Below are positions 8,772 to 16,565 of a stretch of DNA of 64,000 nt, piece after piece. The notes beneath the pieces were generated by a model that worked only from the letters and a program-made list of their open reading frames with translations, was not told the origin of the DNA and made no database searches. Every line of letters starts with the position of its first letter. Position 1 is the stretch's first letter. The translations under genes were made by a program, and so were the position numbers. Source of the DNA: Kribbella sp. ALI-6-A (GTDB lineage Bacteria > Actinomycetota > Actinomycetes > Propionibacteriales > Kribbellaceae); assembly GCF_001984195.1 (NCBI RefSeq), contig NZ_MTQN01000012.1, forward strand, positions 1,302,001 through 1,366,000, given 5' to 3'.

Positions 8772-9384
8772 TCACCCTGACGCAGGGCGCCGCGCTGGTG
8801 TCGACGAGGACCACACCGAAAGCCTGCTTCCCCTTGGTCGTGCCGCTGAGGTGGTAGACGAGCGTGGGCTCGGACCCGGACTGCCGGGCGACCACCAGGT
8901 GCGACGGTGGGCCGATCATTCTGCCGATCAGTGACGGCACGAAGGTCTTGGTGTCCACGCAGGCCAGCGCGCCGGCGGCCGCGGGACGGTTGGCGTTCAG
9001 ATGCGCCACGAACGTCTTGGTCAGCGCCGCGGCCTGCGCCGGCTTCGTCACCGGCGCGGGCGGCCTGGCCGTCGTGGGCTTGGCCGTCGGCCTGGCCGTC
9101 GGCCTGGCCGTCGGCTTGGCCACCGGCTTGGTCGCCGTCGGCTTCGGCTTGACCGGCGTCGGCTTCGCGGAGGGCGTGCTGACCGGCATGCCGTCGGTCC
9201 GCTCGGTTGCCTTCGGCGCGTTCCCGCGATCACTGACCAGGTCGTAGGCGATGTAGCCCGCCGCGCCCACACACGCGACCACCACGCCGATCAGCAGCGC
9301 GATGATCAGCCCGGCCCGGTTCTTCTTCGGCGGCCCGCCGTACGGGGTGTAGTGCAGCGGCGGCGGAGGCGGCGGGTAGCTCAC
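8752..9384 (-). CDS. single-pass membrane protein with Pro/Thr/Lys-rich linker, last gene of the two-component operon
   Basis: 210 residues. A cytosolic Pro-rich start (MSYPPPPPPLHYTPYGG) is followed by one transmembrane helix near residues 24-47. A repetitive linker of KPT/RPTA units spans about residues 65-110. The extracytoplasmic domain of about 95 residues begins at AAALTKTFVAHLNANRPAAAG and has two cysteines (ALACVDTKTF and AAPCVRVINVG) that could form a disulphide. The domain resembles small NTF2/lumazine-binding-like secreted domains but is not recognised with confidence. It starts three bases after the histidine-kinase stop, so it is probably co-transcribed and could assist the sensor. 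Confidence 0.75.
   Translation of the reverse strand: MSYPPPPPPLHYTPYGGPPKKNRAGLIIALLIGVVVACVGAAGYIAYDLVSDRGNAPKATERTDGMPVSTPSAKPTPVKPKPTATKPVAKPTARPTARPTAKPTTARPPAPVTKPAQAAALTKTFVAHLNANRPAAAGALACVDTKTFVPSLIGRMIGPPSHLVVARQSGSEPTLVYHLSGTTKGKQAFGVVLVDTSAAPCVRVINVGTS
9074..9120. repeat. 12-bp tandem repeat in the linker of the membrane protein
   Basis: The unit CTTGGCCGTCGG/CCTGGCCGTCGG repeats nearly four times. It encodes the (A/K)PTARP linker of the minus-strand gene. Copy number could vary between strains by slippage. Confidence 0.7.
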
Positions 9385-9387
9385 GGC

Positions 9388-11283
9388 TCAGTGTCGCAGC
9401 GACTCCCGGTCAGCGGAAGGTCCTTCGGGTGGACGGGCGGGCAGGCGGATGGTGAACGTGGATCCGTCGCCCGGCCGGCTGGTGGCGGTGATCGTGCCCT
9501 GGTGGGCTTCGACGAGGTGCTTGGTGATGGCCAGGCCGAGGCCGCTGCCGCCCGTGGCACGCGAGCGGGAGTGCTCGACCCGGTAGAAGCGGTCGAACAG
9601 GTGGGGCAGGTGCTCGGCGGCGATGCCCGTGCCGTTGTCGGTGACGGTGAGCAGGTAGTCGTCGCCGGAGCGGCGCACGCCGACGACGACGCGGCCGCCG
9701 TCGGGGGTGAAGCGGATCGCGTTGGAGACCAGGTTGCCGAGGGCTTGGCGGATCCGGGCGCTGTCGACGACCGCCGGCGTGGGCCCGTCGGTGGCCGCGG
9801 TCAGCGTGACGCCCGCGGCCTCCGCGGCCGGGCGATGCGCTCCGACGACCTGACCGGCCAGCTCGGACAGATCGCGCGGCGCCGGGTGCATCCGGAGCAT
9901 GCCGGCGTCGGCCAGCGCGAGGTCCTGCAGGTCGGCGACCAGGCGCTCGAGCAGACCGGTCTCCTCCAGCAGTGAGGTGACCAGCTCACGATCGAGCGGT
10001 ACGACACCGTCCTCGGAGGCGACCAGGTAGCCCTTGATGTTGGCCAGCGGAGTGCGCAGCTCGTGCGCGACGTCGCTGACCATCGCCTTGCGCTGGTGGT
10101 CGTGCTGCTGGATCGACTCGGCCATCGCGTTGAACGCGTGCCCGAGCCGGGCCACCTCGTCCTTGCCCGAGACCGGGACGCGGGCCGCGTGATCGCCGTT
10201 CGTCATTCGCTGCGCGGCCCCGGTGAGCGCGAGGATCGGCCGCACCAGGCGGCGTCCGGCGAACACCATCACCAGCGCCGCGATCAGTAGTACGCCGAGC
10301 GCCGTCGCCGCCGTACGCAGGAGTCCTTCGGTGGAGAACACGTTGAACGTGCTCTTCGACCCGAGGTAGAGCCGCGCCTCCGGAGCGACGTACGGCGCGA
10401 GCGCCTCGGCCCGCGCGTTCGTCGCACACTCGGCGAATTGTTTTGTCAGCGGTACGTCGCCCGGCGGTAGGACCGTTCCCAGCCCGTCCTGCTTGGTCAG
10501 CTTGTACGGCTCGCCGGCCGCCCGCAGGCAGCTCTCGGCCCGCCGGACCTCGTCCGCGTTGACCTGAAGGGCTTTGGCGCTCGGCGCGTACAGTCCTGGT
10601 GGCAGGCACGGGTCGGTCGTGGCGGCCTCGCCCGGTGCGAACGCCAGCACGGCCACGCCGTCCGGCGTCCGGCTCTTCTCGACCATCAGCTGCGGCGCCA
10701 GGCCGCCACCGCCGGTCACGGTCACGTTCTTGCCCTGGGCGCGGTAGCACTCGGCCGCCTGCTCGGCGAGCTGCTCGCGCTCGTGGATCTCCTCGTCGGT
10801 CAGGCCCCAGGCCTTGTACCGGCCGAGGCCGACGGGCAGGGGGTCCACCGGTTTGCTGACCGTAGTGGACCGGACCGAGACGCCGGCCACCGCCTGGGTC
10901 CGGAGCAACGCGGCGCCGCCCTGCTCCCGGGCGTTGATCGTTGCCGCCGGCACCGATGGTAGGTCCGGCGCGGCACCGAGCAGCTCGGCCGAGTCCGCGA
11001 TCACCGAGCCGTCGGGCGCGGTCAGCGCGACCCGTCGCCCGGTCTGGTCGGCCAGCTGGTTGACCAGCGGGTCGACGCCGCTCCAGGACGCGTGGTCGCT
11101 CGCGTAGTCGCTGAGGTCGGCGAAGATGCGGGTGTCCACCTCCAGCTGGGAGATGTTCGTGTCGATCTCGCCCTGCAGCTGCTCGGACGTGCTGTAGGTG
11201 GCGATCACCGCGGTCGCGATCACCGCGCCGAGCGCGACCGCCAGCGACAGGCCGAGGAACCGGATCAGCACACTACGACGCAT
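9388..11283 (-). CDS. sensor histidine kinase with a large cysteine-containing extracytoplasmic domain
   Basis: 631 residues. Transmembrane helix 1 is near residues 9-30. An extracytoplasmic domain of about 290 residues follows, then helix 2 near 325-348, HAMP, the H-box VSDVAHELRTPLANIKGY (His near 407), the N-box NLVSNAIRFTPDGG, and G-boxes DNGTGIAAEHL and GGSGLGLAITKH. The sensor carries four cysteines in AAECYRAQG, DPCLPPG, ESCLRAAG and FAECATNAR. This C-x3-(A/Q)G pattern recurs in the divergent lipoprotein, which suggests a shared domain. The start codon overlaps the response-regulator stop by 11 bases. It probably senses envelope stress or an envelope-acting compound and controls the divergent export operon. 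Confidence 0.93.
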   Translation of the reverse strand: MRRSVLIRFLGLSLAVALGAVIATAVIATYSTSEQLQGEIDTNISQLEVDTRIFADLSDYASDHASWSGVDPLVNQLADQTGRRVALTAPDGSVIADSAELLGAAPDLPSVPAATINAREQGGAALLRTQAVAGVSVRSTTVSKPVDPLPVGLGRYKAWGLTDEEIHEREQLAEQAAECYRAQGKNVTVTGGGGLAPQLMVEKSRTPDGVAVLAFAPGEAATTDPCLPPGLYAPSAKALQVNADEVRRAESCLRAAGEPYKLTKQDGLGTVLPPGDVPLTKQFAECATNARAEALAPYVAPEARLYLGSKSTFNVFSTEGLLRTAATALGVLLIAALVMVFAGRRLVRPILALTGAAQRMTNGDHAARVPVSGKDEVARLGHAFNAMAESIQQHDHQRKAMVSDVAHELRTPLANIKGYLVASEDGVVPLDRELVTSLLEETGLLERLVADLQDLALADAGMLRMHPAPRDLSELAGQVVGAHRPAAEAAGVTLTAATDGPTPAVVDSARIRQALGNLVSNAIRFTPDGGRVVVGVRRSGDDYLLTVTDNGTGIAAEHLPHLFDRFYRVEHSRSRATGGSGLGLAITKHLVEAHQGTITATSRPGDGSTFTIRLPARPPEGPSADRESLRH

Positions 11284-11983
11284 CGGAGACCACCTTGTCG
11301 GCCAGCTTGTAGCCCACGCCGTACACGGTGCGCAGGTACTTCGGGTTGCCCGGCGCGGCCTCGATCTTCTTGCGCAGGTTCATCACATGCACGTCGATCG
11401 TCCGGTCGAACACGTAGTGGTCGAAGCCGAAGGCGTGCTCCAGCAACTGCTGCCGGGAGAACGCCCGGCCCGGCGACGCCGCCAGGCAGGCCAGGATCTT
11501 GAACTCCGCCGGCGTCGCCTCGATCAGCTCGCCGGCCAGCCGGACCTCGTGGCGGGCCGGGTCGATCTCCAGATCACCGACCCGGTACACCTCGCCCTCG
11601 GACCGGATCCGCGTCCGCCGTAGCACGGTCCGCACCCGGGCGACCAGCTCGCGCGGGTTGTACGGCTTGGTCAGGTAGTCGTCGGCGCCGAGATCGAGGC
11701 CGAGCAGCAGGTCGTCCTCGGTCGAGCGTGCGGTCAGCATGATGATCGGCACGTCGGCGCCCTCGCCCTGGCCGGCGCGCAACACCCGGCAGACGTCCAG
11801 GCCGTCGACCTTCGGCATCATCACGTCGAGCACCAGCAGGTCGGGGCTGCGCCGGCGCGCCTCGTCGATGGCCGCCCGCCCGTCGTGCACCACGACCGTC
11901 AGGTGACCCTCGCGCTCGAGGTAGCGCCGGATCAGCTCCGCCTGCTTCCGGTCGTCCTCGGCGACAAGAATCCGGGCTGGCAT
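11273..11983 (-). CDS. OmpR-family response regulator
   Basis: 236 residues. The receiver domain has acidic residues E9, D10, D11, phospho-acceptor D53 in LLVLDVMMPKVDG, and the conserved Lys in YLTKPYNPREL near residue 103. The C-terminal winged helix starts near residue 135 and has the usual recognition region (FDRTIDVHVMNLRKKIE, YLRTVYGVGYKL). It is the first gene of a three-gene operon with the kinase and the membrane protein. It is divergent from the lipoprotein/MacAB-like operon, with direct repeats 11 bp apart in the shared promoter region, so activation of both operons is likely. Confidence 0.95.
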   Translation of the reverse strand: MPARILVAEDDRKQAELIRRYLEREGHLTVVVHDGRAAIDEARRRSPDLLVLDVMMPKVDGLDVCRVLRAGQGEGADVPIIMLTARSTEDDLLLGLDLGADDYLTKPYNPRELVARVRTVLRRTRIRSEGEVYRVGDLEIDPARHEVRLAGELIEATPAEFKILACLAASPGRAFSRQQLLEHAFGFDHYVFDRTIDVHVMNLRKKIEAAPGNPKYLRTVYGVGYKLADKVVSDAS

Positions 11984-11999
11984 GTCACTGACGATGACT

Positions 12000-12026
12000 G
12001 ATCTTCATGAGAATCCGATGAAGATC
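12000..12026. promoter_or_regulatory. perfect 9-bp inverted repeat beside the response-regulator start
   Basis: GATCTTCAT (12000-12008) and ATGAAGATC (12018-12026) form a perfect inverted repeat with a 9-base spacer, 17 bases upstream of the response-regulator start. It is a likely operator or a promoter-overlapping site. Confidence 0.5.
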
Positions 12027-12052
12027 GGCTGAGAGCATCAGGTGCTGATCGG

Positions 12053-12071
12053 TCCTTCACAGGTTCTTCAC
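12053..12071 (+). promoter_or_regulatory. OmpR/PhoB-type direct repeat upstream of the lipoprotein operon
   Basis: CTTCAC occurs at 12055-12060 and 12066-12071, exactly 11 bp apart, within a longer T(C/T)CTTCAC repeat. That is the one-helical-turn spacing used by OmpR/PhoB-type dimers. It lies 25 bases before the lipoprotein ATG. Confidence 0.5.
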
Positions 12072-12095
12072 CGCCGCCCCGCCACGCTCACTGCC

Positions 12096-13142
12096 ATGAA
12101 GAACTCACGCAAAGCACTGTCGCTGATCGCGGTCCTGGCCCTGGCCGGTTGTGGAGCGGTCAACTCCCCGGGTGCGGACGAGAAGCCGGTCGAGAACGAC
12201 GACAAGAGCCCGCTCGCGGAGTACATGGGCGAGGGCTTCAGCAGCGGCAACGGCGGGATGATGCGGGCGACCCGAGCCGTCGGCGGCCCGGAGTCGAGCG
12301 AGGAGCAGCTCGCCAAGCAGCGCAAGATGGAGGACGCCACCGCGGCCTGCATGAAGGCCGCCGGTTTCGAGTACGTCGCGGTGCCGCCGGAGGCCAACCC
12401 GAAGTCCAAGTTCAACGACGCCTTCGACCTGCCGCCGGACAAGTTCGCCGAGCAGTACGGCTACGGCATCAGCACGATCGACTGGTCGAAGCCGGACGAG
12501 GACACCGATCCGAACGCCAAGATCCGCAGCGCGCTCTCGCCGACCGCGCAGAAGGCCTACGACAAGGCCCTGAACGGCGAGCTGGCAACCAATGGCGGCG
12601 CGATCCAGGCCGCTCCGGCCGACGGCAAGCGGCCGGCGCTCAAGGATCTGGGCTGCCGTGGCAAGGCCGGCGAGGAGGTCTACGGCAAGTCCGAGGACAA
12701 GCTGGCCGACTTCAGCAAGTTCGAGTCGTTGTTCAAGGACCTGGAGGCGCTGCGCAAGCGGATCGACAGCGACCAGCGGGTGGTCGAGGCCACCAGCGCC
12801 TGGTCGGACTGCATGGCCGACGCCGGGCACGCCGGGTTCACGAAGGTCGACGACCCGCGCAACCAGATCTCGAGCAAGCTGGACGAGCTGACCGGCACGA
12901 AGAAGCCGACGAAGGACGGCCCGTCGGTCGTGATCGCCGCTCCGTCGCTGGACAAGGTCGACGCGGCCAAGCTGGCCGACCTGCGCAAGACCGAGATCGA
13001 GCTGGCCAAGGCCGACCAGGGCTGCAAGGCCAAGACCTACGACGCGCCGTACAAGCAGGCGAGCACCGAGCACGAGAAGGAGTTCGTCGAGCAGCACAAG
13101 GCCGAGCTCGAGCAGTATCGCGACACGATGGCCGAGCGGTGA
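12096..13142 (+). CDS. lipoprotein of the MacAB-like export operon
   Basis: 348 residues from the ATG at 12096; the open frame extends upstream but this start begins a clean lipoprotein signal, MKNSRKALSLIAVLALAGC, with lipid-acceptor Cys19. The mature part is highly charged (Lys/Asp/Glu). It contains four further cysteines in ATAACMKAAGFEY, DLGCRGKAG, WSDCMADAGHAGF and ADQGCKAKTYD, resembling the sensor of the divergent kinase. The C-terminus is helical (EHEKEFVEQHKAELEQY). It is the first gene of the operon and its stop overlaps the adaptor's GTG (GTGA). A role in presenting or sensing the exported or inducing compound is inferred; no precise function is recognised. Confidence 0.88.
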   Translation: MKNSRKALSLIAVLALAGCGAVNSPGADEKPVENDDKSPLAEYMGEGFSSGNGGMMRATRAVGGPESSEEQLAKQRKMEDATAACMKAAGFEYVAVPPEANPKSKFNDAFDLPPDKFAEQYGYGISTIDWSKPDEDTDPNAKIRSALSPTAQKAYDKALNGELATNGGAIQAAPADGKRPALKDLGCRGKAGEEVYGKSEDKLADFSKFESLFKDLEALRKRIDSDQRVVEATSAWSDCMADAGHAGFTKVDDPRNQISSKLDELTGTKKPTKDGPSVVIAAPSLDKVDAAKLADLRKTEIELAKADQGCKAKTYDAPYKQASTEHEKEFVEQHKAELEQYRDTMAER

Positions 13143-14437
13143 ACGCGTCACCCAAGTCGCGGCGGCGGGTCCTGATCGGCGTGTCCACGGTGGCGGCGAT
13201 GTCGCTCGGGGTCGGCGTGGCGGCCGGCAGCCGGATCCAGTCGCCGGAGGACGCGGCCGCGAAGACCGCGCCGCCGAAGGCGTCCCAGATCACCGTGCCG
13301 GTGGAGAAGAAGGCGTTGTCGAGCAAGGTGGTCAGCCGTGGTGACACGTCGTTCGACGGCGCGGTGAACGTCCGGGTCGAGACGAGCGGGCTCAAGACGC
13401 CCGCGGTGGTGACCGGCAAGGTGCCGGCCGTCGGGTCGTCGATCAAGGAGGGCAAGGTGCTGCTGGAGATCGCCGGGCGACCGGTGATCGGCTTGGCCGG
13501 AGTCCTGCCGATGTACCGGTCGCTCAGCCCGGGCAGCCGCGGGCCGGACGTGCTCCAGCTGGAGCAGACGCTGAACCGGCTCGGCTTCGACCCGGGCACG
13601 GTCGACTCGAAGTACGACGGCGGGACGGCGTCCGCGGTCGAGCAGCTCTACGAGGCGGCCGGCTACGAGCCGCCGGAGGCCGACGAGCAGCTGATTCAGG
13701 CGGTCGACGGTGCCGACAAGGCGGTCGACCAGGCGAAAAACGCGCTGCGGCAGGCGAAGGCCGCGCTCAAGCAGGCCAAGGCGACCCCGGGCAAGAAGGA
13801 CTTCACCGTCGAGCAGGGCCAGGTGGACGACGCCACCGAGAACCTGAACGACGCGCAGGACGAGCTCGACGAGGCCGAGTTCAAGGCCGGTACGCCGTTG
13901 CCGGTCTCCGAGGTGGTGTTCGTGAAGTCGCTGCCCCGCCGCGTCGACGACGTCAAGGTCGAGCGCGGCGGTGTCGTCAACGGCGTGGTGATGTCGGTCA
14001 GCGGCGCCTCGCTCGTGGTCACCGTCAAGGTGGACGCGCAGACCAAGGAGCAGCTGAAGACCGGCATGGCCGCGAGCTTCGACCTCGGCGACGGCACGAT
14101 CATCGCGGCGACCGTCCGGCGGATCACCCGCAACGCCGACCAGTACGACGTCGTGGTCGCGCCGAAGTCGCTGACCGCCGCCCAGCTGGAACGGCTGCGC
14201 GAGGCGAACGTCCGGGTCACGATCCCGGTGAAGAGCACCAAGGGCAAGGTGCTCGCCGTCCCGGTCGCCGCGCTGTCCGCGGGGTCGGACGGCTCGTCGC
14301 GGGTCGAGGTGCTGCGCGACGGCAAGGTCGAGCTGGTGCCGGTCAAGGTCGGGCTGTCGGCGGACGGGTTCGCCGAGGTCACCGCGACCGGCGACGCCAA
14401 GTTGACCGAAGGCGACCAAGTGGTGGTGGGCACATGA
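13139..14437 (+). CDS. MacA/HlyD-like efflux adaptor with peptidoglycan-binding domain
   Basis: 432 residues from the GTG at 13139, overlapping the lipoprotein stop. An N-terminal anchor or signal is near residues 11-30. A peptidoglycan_binding_1 domain follows near residues 125-175 (SPGSRGPDVLQLEQTLNRLG). A helical hairpin rich in Ala/Lys/Gln repeats is near 185-250 (DQAKNALRQAKAALKQAKA). The beta-barrel and membrane-proximal regions common to HlyD/MacA adaptors come last. This architecture is typical of actinobacterial adaptors that pair with MacB-type ABC transporters. It sits just before the ATPase gene (4-base overlap), so it is the extracytoplasmic subunit of that transporter. Confidence 0.9.
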   Translation: MNASPKSRRRVLIGVSTVAAMSLGVGVAAGSRIQSPEDAAAKTAPPKASQITVPVEKKALSSKVVSRGDTSFDGAVNVRVETSGLKTPAVVTGKVPAVGSSIKEGKVLLEIAGRPVIGLAGVLPMYRSLSPGSRGPDVLQLEQTLNRLGFDPGTVDSKYDGGTASAVEQLYEAAGYEPPEADEQLIQAVDGADKAVDQAKNALRQAKAALKQAKATPGKKDFTVEQGQVDDATENLNDAQDELDEAEFKAGTPLPVSEVVFVKSLPRRVDDVKVERGGVVNGVVMSVSGASLVVTVKVDAQTKEQLKTGMAASFDLGDGTIIAATVRRITRNADQYDVVVAPKSLTAAQLERLREANVRVTIPVKSTKGKVLAVPVAALSAGSDGSSRVEVLRDGKVELVPVKVGLSADGFAEVTATGDAKLTEGDQVVVGT

Positions 14438-15153
14438 CGACGGACGCAGCGCGTCTGGGCGGTGTGGCAACGGCTGTCGCGCTGCCGGCTCCGGTGGTGG
14501 AGATGATCGGCGTCCGCCGGTTTTTTCCCGGGCCGCCGGAGGTGCGCGCGATCAAGGGCATCGACCTGACCATTCGGGAGGGGGAGTACCTGTCGATCGT
14601 CGGCCCGTCCGGGTCCGGCAAGTCGACGCTGCTGCACCTGCTCGGGCTGCTCGACAACCCCAGCGACGGCGTCTACCGGCTCGACGGGGTGGACACGTCC
14701 AGCCTGCGCGAGCGGCGGCGCGCCGTACTGCGGGGGGAGCGGATCGGGTTCGTCTTCCAGTCGTTCCACCTGCTCGACCACCGGACGGTGCTGGAGAACG
14801 TCGCGCTCTCGATGGTGTACGTCGGGGTGCCGCGGCGCGAGCGGATGGCGCGTGCCCGGGTCGCGCTGGAGCGGGTCGGGCTGGCGCACCGGATGGAGTT
14901 CGGACCGCGGACCCTGTCGGGTGGTGAGCGGCAACGCGTCGCGATCGCCCGCGCGCTGGTCGCCGAGCCGAGCCTGCTGCTGGCCGACGAGCCGACGGGC
15001 AATCTCGACAGCGCCAACGCGGAAGCGATCCTCGAGGTCTTCGACGAGCTGCACGCCGAGGGCATGACGCTGGCCGTCATCACCCACGACGACCACGTCA
15101 GCCGCCGGGCCCAGCGCCAGGTCCGCATCGTCGACGGGACCCTCCAGTGGTGA
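14434..15153 (+). CDS. MacB/LolD-type ABC transporter ATP-binding protein
   Basis: 239 residues. Walker A GPSGSGKST is near residue 57, the Q-loop is in GFVFQSFHLLDHRTVLENV, the ABC signature LSGGERQR is near 162, Walker B LLLADEPTGNLD near 183, and the switch His in VITHDDH. The LLDHRTVxENV segment and overall length match the MacB/LolD/YknY branch, which drives mechanotransmission rather than classical transport. The gene overlaps the adaptor stop and the permease start, so the operon is tightly coupled. Confidence 0.95.
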   Translation: MTTDAARLGGVATAVALPAPVVEMIGVRRFFPGPPEVRAIKGIDLTIREGEYLSIVGPSGSGKSTLLHLLGLLDNPSDGVYRLDGVDTSSLRERRRAVLRGERIGFVFQSFHLLDHRTVLENVALSMVYVGVPRRERMARARVALERVGLAHRMEFGPRTLSGGERQRVAIARALVAEPSLLLADEPTGNLDSANAEAILEVFDELHAEGMTLAVITHDDHVSRRAQRQVRIVDGTLQW

Positions 15154-16565
15154 CCCCCAGAACCGGCTCCCCGGATCCCGCCGGCGAGCCGTCCACGTCC
15201 GGCGGCACTCCGCCGGTCTCGGCCCGGCCGACCTGGTCGGCCCGCAGCCGGCTCCTGACGGGCGGGCTGATCGGCCGCCTCGCCGCCTGGCGTCCGCGCC
15301 GGCGCGCCGCCGATGATCCGCCGGGCAGCTCCGGCCCGCGTCGCGGTCCACGCCGGAGGCGGGTGAACCGCGGACCCGCTGTGCGGGATCTGCTCGACGA
15401 GGCGTTGGCCGGGGTTTCGGCCCGGCCGACCCGGTTGGTGCTGACCACGCTCGGGACCGTGCTCGGGATCGCCGCGCTGGTCGGGACGGTCGGGCTCGGG
15501 CAGACCGCGGCCGGGCAGATCACGCAGCGGTTCGACCTCGCCGCGGCCACGCGGGTCGTCGTCCAGCCGGACGACAAGGCCGAAGGCGAGGCGGCGACGC
15601 AGTTGCCCTGGGACGCGCCGGAGCGGATCAAGCGGCTGAACGGCGTCGATGCTGCCGGGACCTTCAGTCTGCTGGACGTCGGCGACGACCGCGTGCGGAG
15701 TGTCGCGGGGATCGGTGGACAGAAGGACGGCTACGCGCTGCAGGTGATGGCCGGGTCCGCCGGGCTGTTCGACGCGGTGCGTGCGCAACTGCGGACCGGG
15801 CGGTTCTTCGACGCCGGCCACGACACCCGGACCGACCGAGTTGTTGTCCTGGGCAAGCATGCCGCCGAGAAGCTCGGCATCAACCGGGTCGACTCGCAGC
15901 CGGCCGTGTTCATCGGCGACCAGGCCTACACGGTGATCGGCATCCTGGACGGCGTCTCCGGCCGGGCCGAGCTGCTGGACGGCGTGATCATGCCGAACGG
16001 CGCGGCCAAGACGGCGTACGAGCTGGAGGCGCCGGACGCGCTGGAGATCAGGACCCAGGTCGGAGCGGCTCAGCTGATCGCTGGTCAGGCGCCGGTCGCG
16101 ATCGACCCGAACAACCCGAGCGCGCTCAAGGTCGACGCCCCGCCGGTCCAGGGCGGTGTCCGCAAGGGCGTCGAGTCCGACCTGAACGCCCTGTTCCTGC
16201 TGCTCGGCGCGGTCGCCCTGCTGGTCGGCGGCCTCGGCATCGCGAACGTCACGCTGCTCTCGGTGCTCGAACGCGTCTCCGAGATCGGCCTGCGCCGGGC
16301 GCTCGGCGCCGCGCGACGACACGTCGCCGTGCAGTTCCTGGTCGAGAGCGTGATCGTCGGGTTCCTCGGCGGCCTGCTCGGTACGGCGGTCGGCGTGCTG
16401 CTCACGATCGGGGTGTCGTGGTTCCGGGACTGGACGCCGATCCTCGACACCGGTCTCGCGGTCGGCTCGCCCCTACTGGGCGCCCTGATCGGGCTGCTCG
16501 CCGGCACCTACCCGGCCTGGAAAGCCTCGGCCATCCAGCCGATCACCGCGCTGCGGGGCACTTAG
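15147..16565 (+). CDS. MacB/FtsX-type ABC transporter permease
   Basis: 472 residues from a GTG at 15147 (GTG 15150 is equally possible). An unusually long Pro/Arg-rich N-terminus of about 75 residues precedes helix 1 (LVLTTLGTVLGIAALVGTVGLG). The periplasmic MacB core domain contains RFFDAGHDTRTDRVVVLGKHAA. Three C-terminal helices follow, with ERVSEIGLRRALGAARRHVAVQFLVES and the terminal TYPAWKASAIQPITALR typical of this family. It partners the upstream ATPase and adaptor. The cargo is unknown; an antimicrobial peptide or envelope-active compound is likely. Its last 93 bases overlap the convergent MFS gene. Confidence 0.93.
   Translation: MVTPRTGSPDPAGEPSTSGGTPPVSARPTWSARSRLLTGGLIGRLAAWRPRRRAADDPPGSSGPRRGPRRRRVNRGPAVRDLLDEALAGVSARPTRLVLTTLGTVLGIAALVGTVGLGQTAAGQITQRFDLAAATRVVVQPDDKAEGEAATQLPWDAPERIKRLNGVDAAGTFSLLDVGDDRVRSVAGIGGQKDGYALQVMAGSAGLFDAVRAQLRTGRFFDAGHDTRTDRVVVLGKHAAEKLGINRVDSQPAVFIGDQAYTVIGILDGVSGRAELLDGVIMPNGAAKTAYELEAPDALEIRTQVGAAQLIAGQAPVAIDPNNPSALKVDAPPVQGGVRKGVESDLNALFLLLGAVALLVGGLGIANVTLLSVLERVSEIGLRRALGAARRHVAVQFLVESVIVGFLGGLLGTAVGVLLTIGVSWFRDWTPILDTGLAVGSPLLGALIGLLAGTYPAWKASAIQPITALRGT

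Noticed and set aside
9061..9150. Minisatellite as an independent repeat element
   Set aside because: It lies in frame in the KPT/RPTA linker of a membrane protein and is explained by that coding function.
12042..12095. Longer N-terminus for the lipoprotein
   Set aside because: Upstream codons cover the direct-repeat operator and would bury the lipoprotein signal, which starts cleanly at 12096.
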